Part shown: positions 20,947-29,282 of the stretch, one piece after another
How the letters are laid out: the number at the start of each line of letters is the position of its first letter
How positions within the stretch are numbered: position 1 is the stretch's first letter
Virus record (IMG/VR): IMGVR_UViG_3300042355_000652
Coordinates: 1 to 36,031 of that record
DNA from: a virus
Direction: 5' to 3' (one strand)
Length of the DNA: 36,031 nucleotides
Notes under the pieces: generated by a model
Seen by the model: the letters and a program-made list of their open reading frames with translations, nothing else
Told to the model about the DNA's origin: nothing
The model's database searches: none
Made by a program: the position numbers and the translations under genes

Positions 20947-21499
20947 TGCTCCCGTCCCAACTACTGAGCCGGCCTCCGTCGTTGCCGGCGATACCCTGAC
21001 CTGGAAGCGTTCACTGTCAGATTACCCGGCCACGACCTGGACGCTCAAATACCGCCTTATTAACAGCGCCGGAAAGTTCGACATCACCGCAGCCGCATCT
21101 GGCACAGATCACCTGGTGACGGTCATCAGCACCACGTCGGCGACCTATACCGCCGGCGATTACACATGGACCGCCTGGGTTGAAAAAACCGGCGAGCGGG
21201 TTACCGTCGGCAGCGGCACCATCACCATCAAGCCGAACATCGCCGCCCTGAACACACTGGACGGTCGTACCGAGGCCGCCAAGATCCTCGACCAACTGAT
21301 GGCGGCGTACACCAGCTACACCGCCAGCAACGGCCATGTCGCCGAGTACGAAATCGCAGGGCGGCGCATGAAATACCGCAGTGCCGCCGAAATCCTGACG
21401 CAGATCAACTTATGGGAGGCCCGCGTGGCATCCGAAAAACGTGCTGAACGCATCGCCTCCGGCCTGAGTGCAGGCAACAAAGTGCTGGTGAGATTCTGA
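20942..21499 (+). CDS. Head-tail connector protein with gpW-like domain
   Basis: A 185-residue protein. Residues ~1-100 are beta-rich and Thr/Ser-rich (TTWTLKYRLINSAG, SATYTAGDYTWTAWVEKTGE), suggestive of an Ig-like or decoration fold. The C-terminal ~80 residues, EYEIAGRRMKYRSAAEILTQ then INLWEARVASE, resemble gpW, the lambda head-tail joining protein. The gene precedes the portal with a one-base overlap, as gpW does in lambda. It starts at the end of the duplicated element, without a strong ribosome site. The gpW relation is by motif and position. Confidence 0.68.
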   Translation: MTAPVPTTEPASVVAGDTLTWKRSLSDYPATTWTLKYRLINSAGKFDITAAASGTDHLVTVISTTSATYTAGDYTWTAWVEKTGERVTVGSGTITIKPNIAALNTLDGRTEAAKILDQLMAAYTSYTASNGHVAEYEIAGRRMKYRSAAEILTQINLWEARVASEKRAERIASGLSAGNKVLVRF

Positions 21500-23421
21500 T
21501 GCGCTGGCTGGATCGAATGCTTGGCCGCGCACCGGCCGGGCCTGTCATCGCGCCGCCATCGAAGCGCGCCGAAGCCCTGATCTCCGCCACTCTCAAGGCG
21601 CAGGCGCGCAACTTTGAGTCGGCCATGTCCGACCGCCTCACTGCGTCATGGAAATCGCCGGCGCTCACCGCCAACGAAGAAATCCGCAACGCGCTGGAAA
21701 CCACCCGCAACCGCGCCCGCGACCTGGCCAAAAACAACGAATTCGCCCGCAAGTATCTGCAGCTGGTGGTCGCCAACGTCGTCGGCCCGTCGGGATTCGC
21801 CTTGCAGTGCCTGGCCGCCGAAGCCGGAAAGCCCGACACCGTCGCGCGCAACCTGATCGAGGCCGGCTTCGCGCAGTGGGGCCGCCGCGGTGTGTGCGAG
21901 ATCAGCGGCCGCTTCTCCTTTGCCGACGTGGAGCGAGCCGTGATCGAAACCTGGGCGCGCGACGGCGAGGCCCTGGTGCTGCAGCTCACCGGCCGCGAAG
22001 CTGGCAACGGCTGGGGCTACGGCCTGCGCCTGCTCGAGGTGGAGCGCCTGCCGGTGCAGTATTGCAAGGATCTGCAAAACGGCGCGCAGGCCATCATGGG
22101 CGTCGAAGTCGACGACCTCAACCGACCCGTCGCCTACTGGCTCAACCTCGGCCGGCTGGCCTCGGCAGGCTATGCGCCGCAGGCCACGCTCACACGCGTG
22201 CCGGCCGACCAGGTGCTGCACGTCTATAAACCCTACCGGCCCGAGCAGGTCCGCGGCTTCCCCAGCATGCACGCCGTTATCTCCGGCCTGAAAATGCTGG
22301 ACGGCTACGAAGAAGCCGCGATCGTGGCTGCCCGCACCGGCGCCGCCAAGATGGGATTTTTTACCAGCCCCGACGGCGATGGCGCCGCGCTTGGCGACGA
22401 TAAAGACGACGACGGCAACTTCATCACCGACGCCGATCCGGGCACCTTCAACGTCCTGCCCAAGGGCTACGGCTTCGAGAGCTTCAACCCCGACTACCCA
22501 CACGCGAACTACCAGGCATTCATGAAAACCCGCCTGCGCTCCATCGCATCGGGCCTTGGCGTCACCTACCACGGCCTGGCCAACGATCTGGAAGGCGTAA
22601 ATTTCAGCAGCATCCGCAGCGGCACGCTGGAGGAACGCGACGCCTGGATGGTGCTGCAAAACTGGTTTGCCGAGTCCTTCATGCGCCCGGTCTATCGCGG
22701 CTGGCTGCTGCACGCCCTGACGCAGGGCCGGCTTGCATTCCCCTCCGGCTCGGTGCTGCCGATCCAGAAGTTCGACAAGTTTGCCGAGCATACCTGGCTT
22801 GGCCGGCGCTGGGGCTGGGTCGATCCGCTGAAGGACATCGAGGCCAGCCGCCTGGCCATCAAGTCCGGCATCGCCAGCCCGCAGATGATCGCCGCGCAGG
22901 CCGGCGTCGATGTCGAAGACGTGATCCAGGCCATTGCCGACTTCGAACAACTGGTCGCCGCCAGCGGCATCACCACCGTCAATTATGCCGATAACGCCGC
23001 GCAGCAGGCCGAACCGCCGCCGCCGGATCCAGTCGTCGGCAAGGCGCTGGCCGCATTGATGGCCCGCGCCGCCGAGCCGGCCGTGTTGCCGGCCGCGCCC
23101 ACCTTCGTCATCAACAACGCTCCGCCATCGACCACCGTCAATATGGCCGAAACCCGCAACGAAATCACCGTGCATCCATCCCCGGCGCCGAGCGTGCAGG
23201 TCGATGTCGCCGCGCCGCGGGTCACGGTGGAACCGGCTGCCATCGAGGTGCGCGTCGATGCCATCATGCCCGAGCAGGCCGCGCCGGTCGTCGAAGTCAA
23301 TGTAGAAATGCCGGACGAGCTGCGCATCGCCAGCCTGCCGGAGCGGGTCACCACCACCACCGTCACGCGCGACACGAATAACAACATCGCCTCGTCGAAG
23401 CAGACCGAGAAAGACGCCTGA
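21499..23421 (+). CDS. Portal protein (lambda gpB-like family)
   Basis: A 640-residue portal. Conserved features: LARKYLQLV-type segment near 90 (NNEFARKYLQLVVANVVG), then an acidic stem region, YKPYRPEQVRGFPSMHAVIS near 245, RSIASGLGVTYHGLANDLEG near 350 (the conserved portal helix) and a C-terminal part rich in Val/Glu/Pro (about 515-640). The first ~500 residues match the typical lambda-portal length; the rest is an added extension. Portals form a dodecameric ring at one capsid vertex, docking terminase and connector. It is preceded by gpW-like and followed by a head protein, as expected. Confidence 0.92.
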   Translation: MRWLDRMLGRAPAGPVIAPPSKRAEALISATLKAQARNFESAMSDRLTASWKSPALTANEEIRNALETTRNRARDLAKNNEFARKYLQLVVANVVGPSGFALQCLAAEAGKPDTVARNLIEAGFAQWGRRGVCEISGRFSFADVERAVIETWARDGEALVLQLTGREAGNGWGYGLRLLEVERLPVQYCKDLQNGAQAIMGVEVDDLNRPVAYWLNLGRLASAGYAPQATLTRVPADQVLHVYKPYRPEQVRGFPSMHAVISGLKMLDGYEEAAIVAARTGAAKMGFFTSPDGDGAALGDDKDDDGNFITDADPGTFNVLPKGYGFESFNPDYPHANYQAFMKTRLRSIASGLGVTYHGLANDLEGVNFSSIRSGTLEERDAWMVLQNWFAESFMRPVYRGWLLHALTQGRLAFPSGSVLPIQKFDKFAEHTWLGRRWGWVDPLKDIEASRLAIKSGIASPQMIAAQAGVDVEDVIQAIADFEQLVAASGITTVNYADNAAQQAEPPPPDPVVGKALAALMARAAEPAVLPAAPTFVINNAPPSTTVNMAETRNEITVHPSPAPSVQVDVAAPRVTVEPAAIEVRVDAIMPEQAAPVVEVNVEMPDELRIASLPERVTTTTVTRDTNNNIASSKQTEKDA

Positions 23422-24230
23422 TGGCAGTCCAGGTAACCCACGCGACGCAGACCTCCAAGCCGAACGACAGCAGCAAGGACGTATCCGCCAATGCCTGGAA
23501 TGAAGCGCATACGATCACCGGCCTGGGTGACGCCGCCGGCAAGGACGTCGGTACCGGTGCCGACGACGTAGCGGCCGGCGACCACGCCCACGCCAGCCTG
23601 CCTGGGCTGGAGCTTACCGACAACCTGGTGCTGCCGAAAACATCCGGCAAGGGCATCCTGATCGACGACACTTACGGCTGGCGCGACCTGCTCGGCCCGA
23701 TCAACATCCGCGATACCGCCTCCGTGCTGAATCCCGGTTACAACGTCTACCGTGGCGGGATTCGCGGCTACCAGTTCGCGGTCAACGATGAATGTTTTAT
23801 CGAGTTTCACCTACCGCACGACTACGCGCCAGGCACCGACCTGCACATCCATGCCCACTGGTCGCACATCGCCACCACCGTCACCGGCGGCTCGGTCACC
23901 TGGGGCTTTGAAGTTACCTATGCCAAAGGCCACCAGCAGGCCCCATTCCGGGCGCCGGTTACCGCCAGCGTGCTGCAATCGGCCAGCGCTACGAAATACC
24001 AGCACATGATCGCCGAAACGCAAATGTCTGCCGCCTCGCCGTCGATCGCCCAGCTCGACACCGACGACATCGAGGTCGACGGCCTGATCCTGGTGCGTGC
24101 TTTCCTGCAGGCCAATGCCATGACCGTCTCTGGCGGTGGCGTGCCCGAGCCATTCCTGCACATGGTCGATATTCACTACCAGTCCACCGGCGTACCGACC
24201 AAGAACAAGGCGCCGAACTTCTACACCTGA
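23421..24230 (+). CDS. Putative virion structural protein (head-associated)
   Basis: A 269-residue beta-rich protein overlapping the portal stop by one base. An N-terminal segment (about 1-60) is Asp/Ala-rich and repetitive (AHTITGLGDAAGKDVGTGAD). The central segment includes YNVYRGGIRGYQFAVNDECF and HIHAHWSH, a His-rich strand reminiscent of jelly-roll folds. The end is PNFYT. Position between portal and capsid suggests a head decoration, fibre or portal-associated protein. I do not recognise a named family, and no catalytic motif is visible. Confidence 0.6.
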   Translation: MAVQVTHATQTSKPNDSSKDVSANAWNEAHTITGLGDAAGKDVGTGADDVAAGDHAHASLPGLELTDNLVLPKTSGKGILIDDTYGWRDLLGPINIRDTASVLNPGYNVYRGGIRGYQFAVNDECFIEFHLPHDYAPGTDLHIHAHWSHIATTVTGGSVTWGFEVTYAKGHQQAPFRAPVTASVLQSASATKYQHMIAETQMSAASPSIAQLDTDDIEVDGLILVRAFLQANAMTVSGGGVPEPFLHMVDIHYQSTGVPTKNKAPNFYT

Positions 24231-24238
24231 CCCTGCCC

Positions 24239-24466
24239 ATGGGCCGCCTGTTTGACCGCGCGATTTACGACTCGCGCATCTTCGATACCGGAATCAGCGA
24301 GGGCAGCTGCGTATTCGATCCGGCCATATTCGACCACGGCATCTTCGCTGTATGCCTGCCATCCGGCGGCATTCCGCAGCCATGGCCGAAACCAGAAAAA
24401 CCGCGCCCGCCGCCGGACCTGCGGCGCGAGAACGACGAAGCCTTCTGCATCGCGGCACTTTGGTAG
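24239..24466 (+). CDS. Small hypothetical protein with FD-repeats
   Basis: Seventy-five residues. The N-terminal half repeats a FD-x(2)-I-[FY] pattern: LFDRAIYDSRIFDTGISEGS, then CVFDPAIFDHGIFAVCLP. A Pro-rich basic middle (PKPEKPRPPPDLRREN) follows, and it ends EAFCIAALW. The short repeated motif resembles small phage structural peptides of unknown function. It sits between the virion protein gene and the duplicated element before the capsid gene. The start is 8 bases after the previous stop. Confidence 0.6.
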   Translation: MGRLFDRAIYDSRIFDTGISEGSCVFDPAIFDHGIFAVCLPSGGIPQPWPKPEKPRPPPDLRRENDEAFCIAALW

Positions 24467-24473
24467 CGGTTTA

Positions 24474-24528
24474 GGAAATGCTCCCCCTGAACATTTCCGC
24501 GCATGGCCGGCAAAGTGCGGCCCATGAC
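24474..24528 (+). repeat. Duplicated 55-bp element, copy 2, with a short upstream reading frame
   Basis: Matches 20893-20946: GGAAATG, C-rich loop, CATTTCCGC (7-bp inverted repeat), then CAAAGTGCGG and ATGAC. The ATG at 24524 starts a seven-codon frame (MTKGTAP), ending at TGA 24545-24547, which overlaps the ATG of the protease-capsid gene (24544). It could couple translation of the capsid gene. Confidence 0.75.
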
Positions 24529-24543
24529 CAAAGGAACCGCCCC

Positions 24544-26433
24544 ATGAGTGAAACCCGCAAGATCAAGACCGGCACCCTGCATCGCAGCGCCAGTTTCGAT
24601 CGCGCCGCGATCAACGAAGAATCGCGCACCGTCGATCTGGCCTTCTCCAGCGAGGAACCCTACGGACGCTGGTTCGGCACCGAGATCCTCGACCACGACA
24701 AGAAATCCATCCGCCTTGGCCGCCTGAAGAACGGCGGCCCGCTCTTGCTGGACCACGATGCCCGCAGCCATGTGGGCGTCATTGAACGTGTGGACATCGG
24801 CCCGGATCGCGTCGGACGCGCCGTGGTGCGTTTCGGAAGAAGCGCCGCCGCCGAAGAAGCGTTCAACGATGTCAAGGATGGCATCCGCCAGCACGTCAGC
24901 GTCGGCTACCGGGTGCACAAGATGCGCCTGGAAGAAGAAGGCGAAGACGGCGCCGACTCCGTCTATCGCGTCACCGATTGGGAACCGCTCGAAGTTTCCA
25001 TCGTCGCCGTGCCGGCCGACGCCACCGTCGGCATCGGTCGCGCCGACGAGTCCGCCGACTTTGAAACCGAAATCGAGGGCGAGGCCATCCCGGCGCAGCC
25101 CGCTGCAGCCCCCCCCGACCTTTCCATAAGGAGCAACACCATGAACACCGCCACCGATTCCGCCGTCCTCGAAGCCCAATTCCGCGCCGACGCACAAAAG
25201 GCCGAGCGCGCCCGCACCAACGACATCGCCGCCCTGGGCGAGGCCCACGCCAAGCGCGGTGGCGACAAGCTCGCCATGCAGTTCATCCGCGACGGCAAGA
25301 GCGTCGACGAATTCCGCGCCGCCCTGCTCGATCTGGCCGCCGCTGCGCCGCAGACCGACGTGATCGACCTCTCGGCCAAGGAAGTCAAGCAGTACAGCTA
25401 TGTCCGCGCCCTCGCTGCCGCCCTGGCGCGCGCCGAAGGCCAGAACGTGTCCGGCTTCGAGGTCGATATTTCGCAGGAGATCGAGCGCGGCATGCCTGCG
25501 AACACCAAGCGCAACGGCGGCATCTTCGTCCCGCTGCAGCTACAGCGCACGGCCATCGCCGAAGCCCTCTACAACACCAGCGGCAAGGGCGCCTCGACCG
25601 TATTCACGCAGGCCGGAGAATTCATCGACATGCTGCGCAACGCCTCGGTGTCCGTCGGCCTTGGCGCCCGCGTCATGTCCGGCCTGACCGGCCCGGTCAG
25701 CTTCCCCTCGCAGACAGCCGGCGCCACCGCCTACTGGATGCCGGAGAACGACGGCACCGACGTCACCGCCAGCAACGCCACGCTGTCCAACGTCAGCCTG
25801 TCGCCCAAGACCCTGCAGGGCACGACCGCATTCAGCCGCCAGTTGATGGCGCAGTCCAGCATGGACGTCGAAGCCTTCATCCGCGGCGATCTGGCCGCCG
25901 CCCACGCCCTGGCCTGGGACGTCGCCGTGATGCACGGCACCGGCAGCAACAACCAGCCCACCGGCATCTACACCGCGGGCAGCGTCAACGCGGTCGCCAT
26001 GGGCGGCGTGCCCACCTTCGGCAAGCTGGTCGACATGGTCACCGAAGTCCTCAAGGACAACGCCCTGAACGGCTCGCTGGCCTTCGCCACCACACCCGGC
26101 ATGGCCGGCAAGCTGGCGCAGACCGTCGTGGCGGCTTCCACCGACACCCGCATGATCTGGTCCGGCGCCCTGGACAACGGCAACCTCGCCGGCTACAAGG
26201 CGATCGCCAGCAACCAGGTCAGCGCCGTCCTGGGCGGCGGCTCCGAACACGGCCTGATCTTCGGCAACTGGTCGGAGGCCATGATCGGCATGTGGGGCGC
26301 GCTCGAGCTGGTAGTCGATCCTTACAGCAAAAAGAAGCAGGGCATGATCGAGGTGACCAGCTTCCAGCTCTGCGACGTGGCCCTGCGCCATGTTGGCAGC
26401 TTCTGCAAGGCCACCGGCGCGACGATCGCCTGA
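24544..26433 (+). CDS. HK97-family prohead protease fused to major capsid protein
   Basis: A 629-residue fusion. ATG 24544 is preceded by AAAGGAACC. Residues 1-190 are an HK97-type prohead protease with LLLDHD (His71) and HVSVGY (Ser119) as likely catalytic residues. From residue 200 on is an HK97-type major capsid protein (VPLQLQRTAIAEALYN, YWMPENDGTDVTASNATLS, VAVMHGTGSNNQPTGIY). An internal AAGGAG (25128-25133) sits seven bases before ATG 25141, in frame, so free capsid protein of 430 residues is likely made too. In HK97-like phages the protease removes the scaffold-like delta segment. Both halves are complete. Confidence 0.94.
   Translation: MSETRKIKTGTLHRSASFDRAAINEESRTVDLAFSSEEPYGRWFGTEILDHDKKSIRLGRLKNGGPLLLDHDARSHVGVIERVDIGPDRVGRAVVRFGRSAAAEEAFNDVKDGIRQHVSVGYRVHKMRLEEEGEDGADSVYRVTDWEPLEVSIVAVPADATVGIGRADESADFETEIEGEAIPAQPAAAPPDLSIRSNTMNTATDSAVLEAQFRADAQKAERARTNDIAALGEAHAKRGGDKLAMQFIRDGKSVDEFRAALLDLAAAAPQTDVIDLSAKEVKQYSYVRALAAALARAEGQNVSGFEVDISQEIERGMPANTKRNGGIFVPLQLQRTAIAEALYNTSGKGASTVFTQAGEFIDMLRNASVSVGLGARVMSGLTGPVSFPSQTAGATAYWMPENDGTDVTASNATLSNVSLSPKTLQGTTAFSRQLMAQSSMDVEAFIRGDLAAAHALAWDVAVMHGTGSNNQPTGIYTAGSVNAVAMGGVPTFGKLVDMVTEVLKDNALNGSLAFATTPGMAGKLAQTVVAASTDTRMIWSGALDNGNLAGYKAIASNQVSAVLGGGSEHGLIFGNWSEAMIGMWGALELVVDPYSKKKQGMIEVTSFQLCDVALRHVGSFCKATGATIA
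25128..25143 (+). promoter_or_regulatory. Internal ribosome site and start for free capsid protein
   Basis: AAGGAG at 25128-25133 followed by seven bases and ATG at 25141-25143, in the same frame as the protease-capsid fusion. It would produce the capsid domain alone (430 residues), the more abundant form needed to build heads, while only some ribosomes make the fused form. Confidence 0.75.
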
Positions 26434-26438
26434 TTACC

Positions 26439-26654
26439 ATGACCCGCGTCCGCTTCCTGCGCGGCACGGCCCTGGGCGGCGTCGGCAACGACGCCGCCCC
26501 AGGCGACGAGCGCGACCTGCCCCACACGCAGGCTGCCGCGCTGGTGGCCACGCACCGTGCCGTATTGGTTACAGAAGCGCCCCACGACACCCCGCCCGCG
26601 ACAGCAGTCACGGCCACCCCGGCCGCCGGCGTCACGCGCAAGAAAGGCAAATAA
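26439..26654 (+). CDS. Small hypothetical head-region protein
   Basis: Seventy-one residues from ATG 26439, five bases after the capsid stop. A longer left extension of this frame overlaps the capsid gene and is unlikely. The N-terminal segment MTRVRFLRGTALGGVGNDAA and a middle PHTQAAALVATHRAVLVTEA show no clear family. The end is Lys-rich and basic. Short proteins of this type (one or two strands plus a helix) between capsid and decoration genes are common in lambda-like phages, often as head completion or stability factors. Function is not established. Confidence 0.6.
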   Translation: MTRVRFLRGTALGGVGNDAAPGDERDLPHTQAAALVATHRAVLVTEAPHDTPPATAVTATPAAGVTRKKGK

Positions 26655-27290
26655 ATGGACATCATCGGCGATTCGACCCTCACCACCCTCAAGGCGCCAG
26701 GCGCCGTTGCCGCCGACGCTAGTACCGCCGGCGTCGACTGTCGCAGCCTGATCGGTCAGGGCGCGATCATCCTCACCGCGCTCAATACCGCCGGCACCAA
26801 CCCAACGATGGCCATCAAGCTGCAGGGCACGCAAGACGCCGACGTGGTCACCAGCGTCACTCCGGGCACAAACGCCGGAAACGGCACCTGCACGCAGGTC
26901 TATGGCGGTCCCGATGCCGTCGCCGAAGACATCACTCTGACATTTTCCAATGCCACGACCGCCGCCGTCGTCGGTGCCGTGAGCGGGGCGCGTGGCAACG
27001 CCACGGTCGGCACACTGTTCTCCGACGCCGTGGTGGAATTTATGCTTACCAGCGGATCGGCCGCCTTCGAGTCCGGTGATACCTTCGTCATCGTCACTAC
27101 GGCGCGCACGTATGCCGACGTCGCCGGCGGCGACTTTACCAGCCTCACCGGCGCCAACCAGGCCAGCATCCAGAAGAAGTCCATCAACTTCGACCAGGCG
27201 CCGCGCTACCTGCGGGTGAACTTCGACATCGGTGGCACCGTGTCGCCATCCTACACCCTCGCCGTGGCCGCGCAAAGCCTGACGAACTAA
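26655..27290 (+). CDS. Putative head decoration or structural protein
   Basis: A 211-residue beta-rich protein. It has the look of a virion surface protein: Thr/Gly/Ala-rich, with strands such as GAIILTALNTAGTNPTMAIK and FDIGGTVSPSYTLAVAAQSL. It lacks cysteine pairs and has no enzymatic motif. It begins immediately after the previous stop and ends where the gpFII-like gene starts. Position after the capsid fits a decoration protein such as gpD or a head-stability protein. This is inference from context and composition. Confidence 0.58.
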   Translation: MDIIGDSTLTTLKAPGAVAADASTAGVDCRSLIGQGAIILTALNTAGTNPTMAIKLQGTQDADVVTSVTPGTNAGNGTCTQVYGGPDAVAEDITLTFSNATTAAVVGAVSGARGNATVGTLFSDAVVEFMLTSGSAAFESGDTFVIVTTARTYADVAGGDFTSLTGANQASIQKKSINFDQAPRYLRVNFDIGGTVSPSYTLAVAAQSLTN

Positions 27291-27562
27291 TGGCCTTCGT
27301 TGAAGATACCGCGCCACTCCTTGCTGACTTCGGCGTCGCCGCCACGGTCGGCGGGGTATCGCTGACCGGTATTTTCGACAACGCCTATGCCGACCCGTTC
27401 GGCATAGTGGCCAGCGCCTCCCCCGTGCTGCTGATCGTCTCATCGGCGGCACCTTCTGCCGCCGTCGGCAACACCGTTGTCGTCGGCGGCATTACTTACA
27501 CCATCGCCGAGATCCAGCCCGATGGCACCGGCATGACCCGCCTGATGCTTAAAACCGCATGA
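27290..27562 (+). CDS. Head-tail joining protein (gpFII-like)
   Basis: Ninety residues starting in a one-base overlap with the previous stop. The N-terminal strand MAFVEDTAPLLADFGVAATV and the middle VSLTGIFDNAYADPFGIVAS, followed by VGNTVVVGGITYTIAEIQPD, resemble lambda gpFII and head-closure proteins that link the portal complex to the tail. It overlaps the tail terminator gene by four bases. Length is similar to gpFII (117) but shorter. The match is by pattern. Confidence 0.7.
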   Translation: MAFVEDTAPLLADFGVAATVGGVSLTGIFDNAYADPFGIVASASPVLLIVSSAAPSAAVGNTVVVGGITYTIAEIQPDGTGMTRLMLKTA

Positions 27563-27960
27563 CCATCCGCGAATCCATCCTCGCCGCCTTCGCCACGCAG
27601 CTCGCCAGCGTCGCCTCGGGCCGCGTCTATCGCAGCCGGCGCGAGCAGCTGCCCACGCTGCCCGCCGTCATCATCGAGCCCGCCGCCGCGCGCAGCGAGG
27701 AAATCGCGCTTGGCGCCATGGATCACGAATTGACCGTGTCGGTCGCCGTGTTTGCCAAGGGCGACACGCCAGACAACGCCGCCGATTCCACCCTGCTGGC
27801 CGCGCATACCGCGCTGATTGCCGACCGCAGCCTAGGGCTGGGCAATGGCATCACCCTGCTGCCGGATTTCGAGTCCGACTGGAGCTTTGAAGACTACGAC
27901 CACGTCCGCGCGGAACACCGCTACCGCGTCACCTACCGCACCACCGGCAACGATTTCTAA
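27559..27960 (+). CDS. Tail terminator protein (gpU-like)
   Basis: A 133-residue protein beginning MTIRESILAAFATQLASVAS, a helix typical of gpU-like tail terminators, then RVYRSRREQLPTLPAVIIEP. The later strands (ELTVSVAVFAKGDTP) and WSFEDYDHVRAEHRYRVTYR end are also characteristic. gpU caps the tail tube after assembly and joins it to the head. It lies between the joining and tube genes as in lambda. The next gene follows after nine bases with its own AAGGAG. Confidence 0.75.
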   Translation: MTIRESILAAFATQLASVASGRVYRSRREQLPTLPAVIIEPAAARSEEIALGAMDHELTVSVAVFAKGDTPDNAADSTLLAAHTALIADRSLGLGNGITLLPDFESDWSFEDYDHVRAEHRYRVTYRTTGNDF

Positions 27961-27969
27961 GGAGCTACC

Positions 27970-28953
27970 ATGCCCGCGCTCACCCCACGCTATGTCCGCA
28001 ACTCAGCGATTCTGGCCAAGACCGAAACCACCTACGGCTCTGACCCAACGCCCACCGGCCTCTCCAATGCCATTCTGGTCAGCAACCTGTCGATCACGCC
28101 GCTGAACGCGCAAAACGTCAGCCGCGACCTGATCCGCGGCTTTTTCGGCGGGTCCGAGCAGCTCGTCGGCAACGCTTACGTCGAATGCGCGTTTGACGTC
28201 GAATTGTCCGGCAGCGGCACCGCCGGCACCGCACCAGCCTATGGACCACTGCTGATCGGCTGCGGCATGGCGGAGACTGTCACCGCGAGTTACCACGTTG
28301 TCTATGACCCGATCAGCGCCAGCCAGAAAGGCACTACGATCTGGTACTACGTGGATGGCGTCAAGCACATCCTGAACGGCGCGCGCGGCACGGTCAGCTT
28401 CAAGATGGGCCTGGGCGAGCGCCCGGTGATGTCCTTCCGCTTCATCGGCCTAGACGGCGGCGTCAGCGCCACCGCGCTGCCTAGCCAGACGCTCACCGCC
28501 TTCAAGGCGCCGATCGCCATCACCGACAGCAACACCAGCGACTTCACCCTGGGCAGCACACTCACCCTTGGCAGCCAGATCCCGGCAATCACCGGCGGTA
28601 CCGTGTATCCATCGCGCGGGCTTTCCGTTGATCTTGGCAACACGCTGCAGCATGTGCCGCTGCTCGGTGGCGAATCGGTCGACATCACCAACCGCGAAAC
28701 CGTCGGCAAGGTCAGCCTGGACCTCACCGCCGCGCAGCAGGCCAGCTTCCACACCGACATCAAAGCCAACACCACCACCACCGCAACATTCCTGCACGGA
28801 ACCACCGCCGGCTACAAGGTGATCCTGTCCAGCCTGGTGGTTCAGCGCATCAACCCGGTCTACAGCGAGTACAGCGGGCGCGTGATGACCGACATGGATC
28901 TGCGCTTCCTGCCCAGCAGCGGCAACGATGAAATCAAGCTGGTGGTGTTCTGA
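27970..28953 (+). CDS. Major tail tube protein
   Basis: A 327-residue protein. AAGGAG precedes the ATG. It starts MPALTPRYVRNSAILAKTET, includes YGPLLIGCGMAETV and the conserved FKMGLGERPVMSFRFIG, then VPLLGGESVDITNRETVGKV. These segments resemble the phage tail tube/major tail protein family, which polymerises around the tape measure. Beta-rich composition and gene order support this. It overlaps the chaperone gene by one base. Confidence 0.85.
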   Translation: MPALTPRYVRNSAILAKTETTYGSDPTPTGLSNAILVSNLSITPLNAQNVSRDLIRGFFGGSEQLVGNAYVECAFDVELSGSGTAGTAPAYGPLLIGCGMAETVTASYHVVYDPISASQKGTTIWYYVDGVKHILNGARGTVSFKMGLGERPVMSFRFIGLDGGVSATALPSQTLTAFKAPIAITDSNTSDFTLGSTLTLGSQIPAITGGTVYPSRGLSVDLGNTLQHVPLLGGESVDITNRETVGKVSLDLTAAQQASFHTDIKANTTTTATFLHGTTAGYKVILSSLVVQRINPVYSEYSGRVMTDMDLRFLPSSGNDEIKLVVF

Positions 28954-29282
28954 TGATCAAGCTGGTGCCAGATCCCACCTTCAAGGCGCGGGTGCCCTTC
29001 ACGGTGCCGGGCGCCACCGAGCCCGCGATCATCGAGATCGAATTCGCGCACCGCTCGCCTGTCGCGCTGGATGCATGGTGGCAATCGGCCAAAGGGCGCC
29101 CGGTCGCCACGGGCATGGTGGAGGTCATAAAAGGCTGGTCCGGCGTGGTGGATGAAACCGGCGCCGAGGTGCCCTACAGCCCCGCCGCGCTTGCGCAATT
29201 CATCGGCAACAGCAGCACGCGCGGCGAGGAACTGCTGCGCGCCTACCTGAAAGAGCTGACCGAAAGCCGACTAAAAAACTGA
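28953..29282 (+). CDS. Tail assembly chaperone G-like (upstream part)
   Basis: A 109-residue protein starting at a one-base overlap with the tail tube gene. Sequence such as LVPDPTFKARVPFTVPGATE, FAHRSPVALDAWWQSAKGR and EELLRAYLKELTESRLKN fits the phage tail assembly chaperone. The stop TGA (29280-29282) immediately follows the slippery heptamer A AAA AAC (29273-29279), a canonical site for -1 frameshifting. It would yield both this short form and a longer fused form with the 29282 frame, the lambda G/GT strategy. These proteins are not part of the virion and guide tube and tape measure assembly. Confidence 0.85.
   Translation: MIKLVPDPTFKARVPFTVPGATEPAIIEIEFAHRSPVALDAWWQSAKGRPVATGMVEVIKGWSGVVDETGAEVPYSPAALAQFIGNSSTRGEELLRAYLKELTESRLKN
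29273..29279 (+). other. Canonical -1 ribosomal frameshift site (A AAA AAC)
   Basis: In the frame of the G-like gene the codons are CTA AAA AAC TGA, so the heptamer is X XXY YYZ. A one-base backward slip at this site continues as CTG then ATG GAG, the frame of the T-like gene (29282-29608). This is the same direction and location used by many siphovirus chaperone genes. Confidence 0.85.

Noticed and set aside
21646-23175. 509-codon minus-strand open frame
   Set aside because: Antisense to the portal gene; composition (His/Gln/Val/Gly-rich) is typical of antisense translation in GC-rich DNA.
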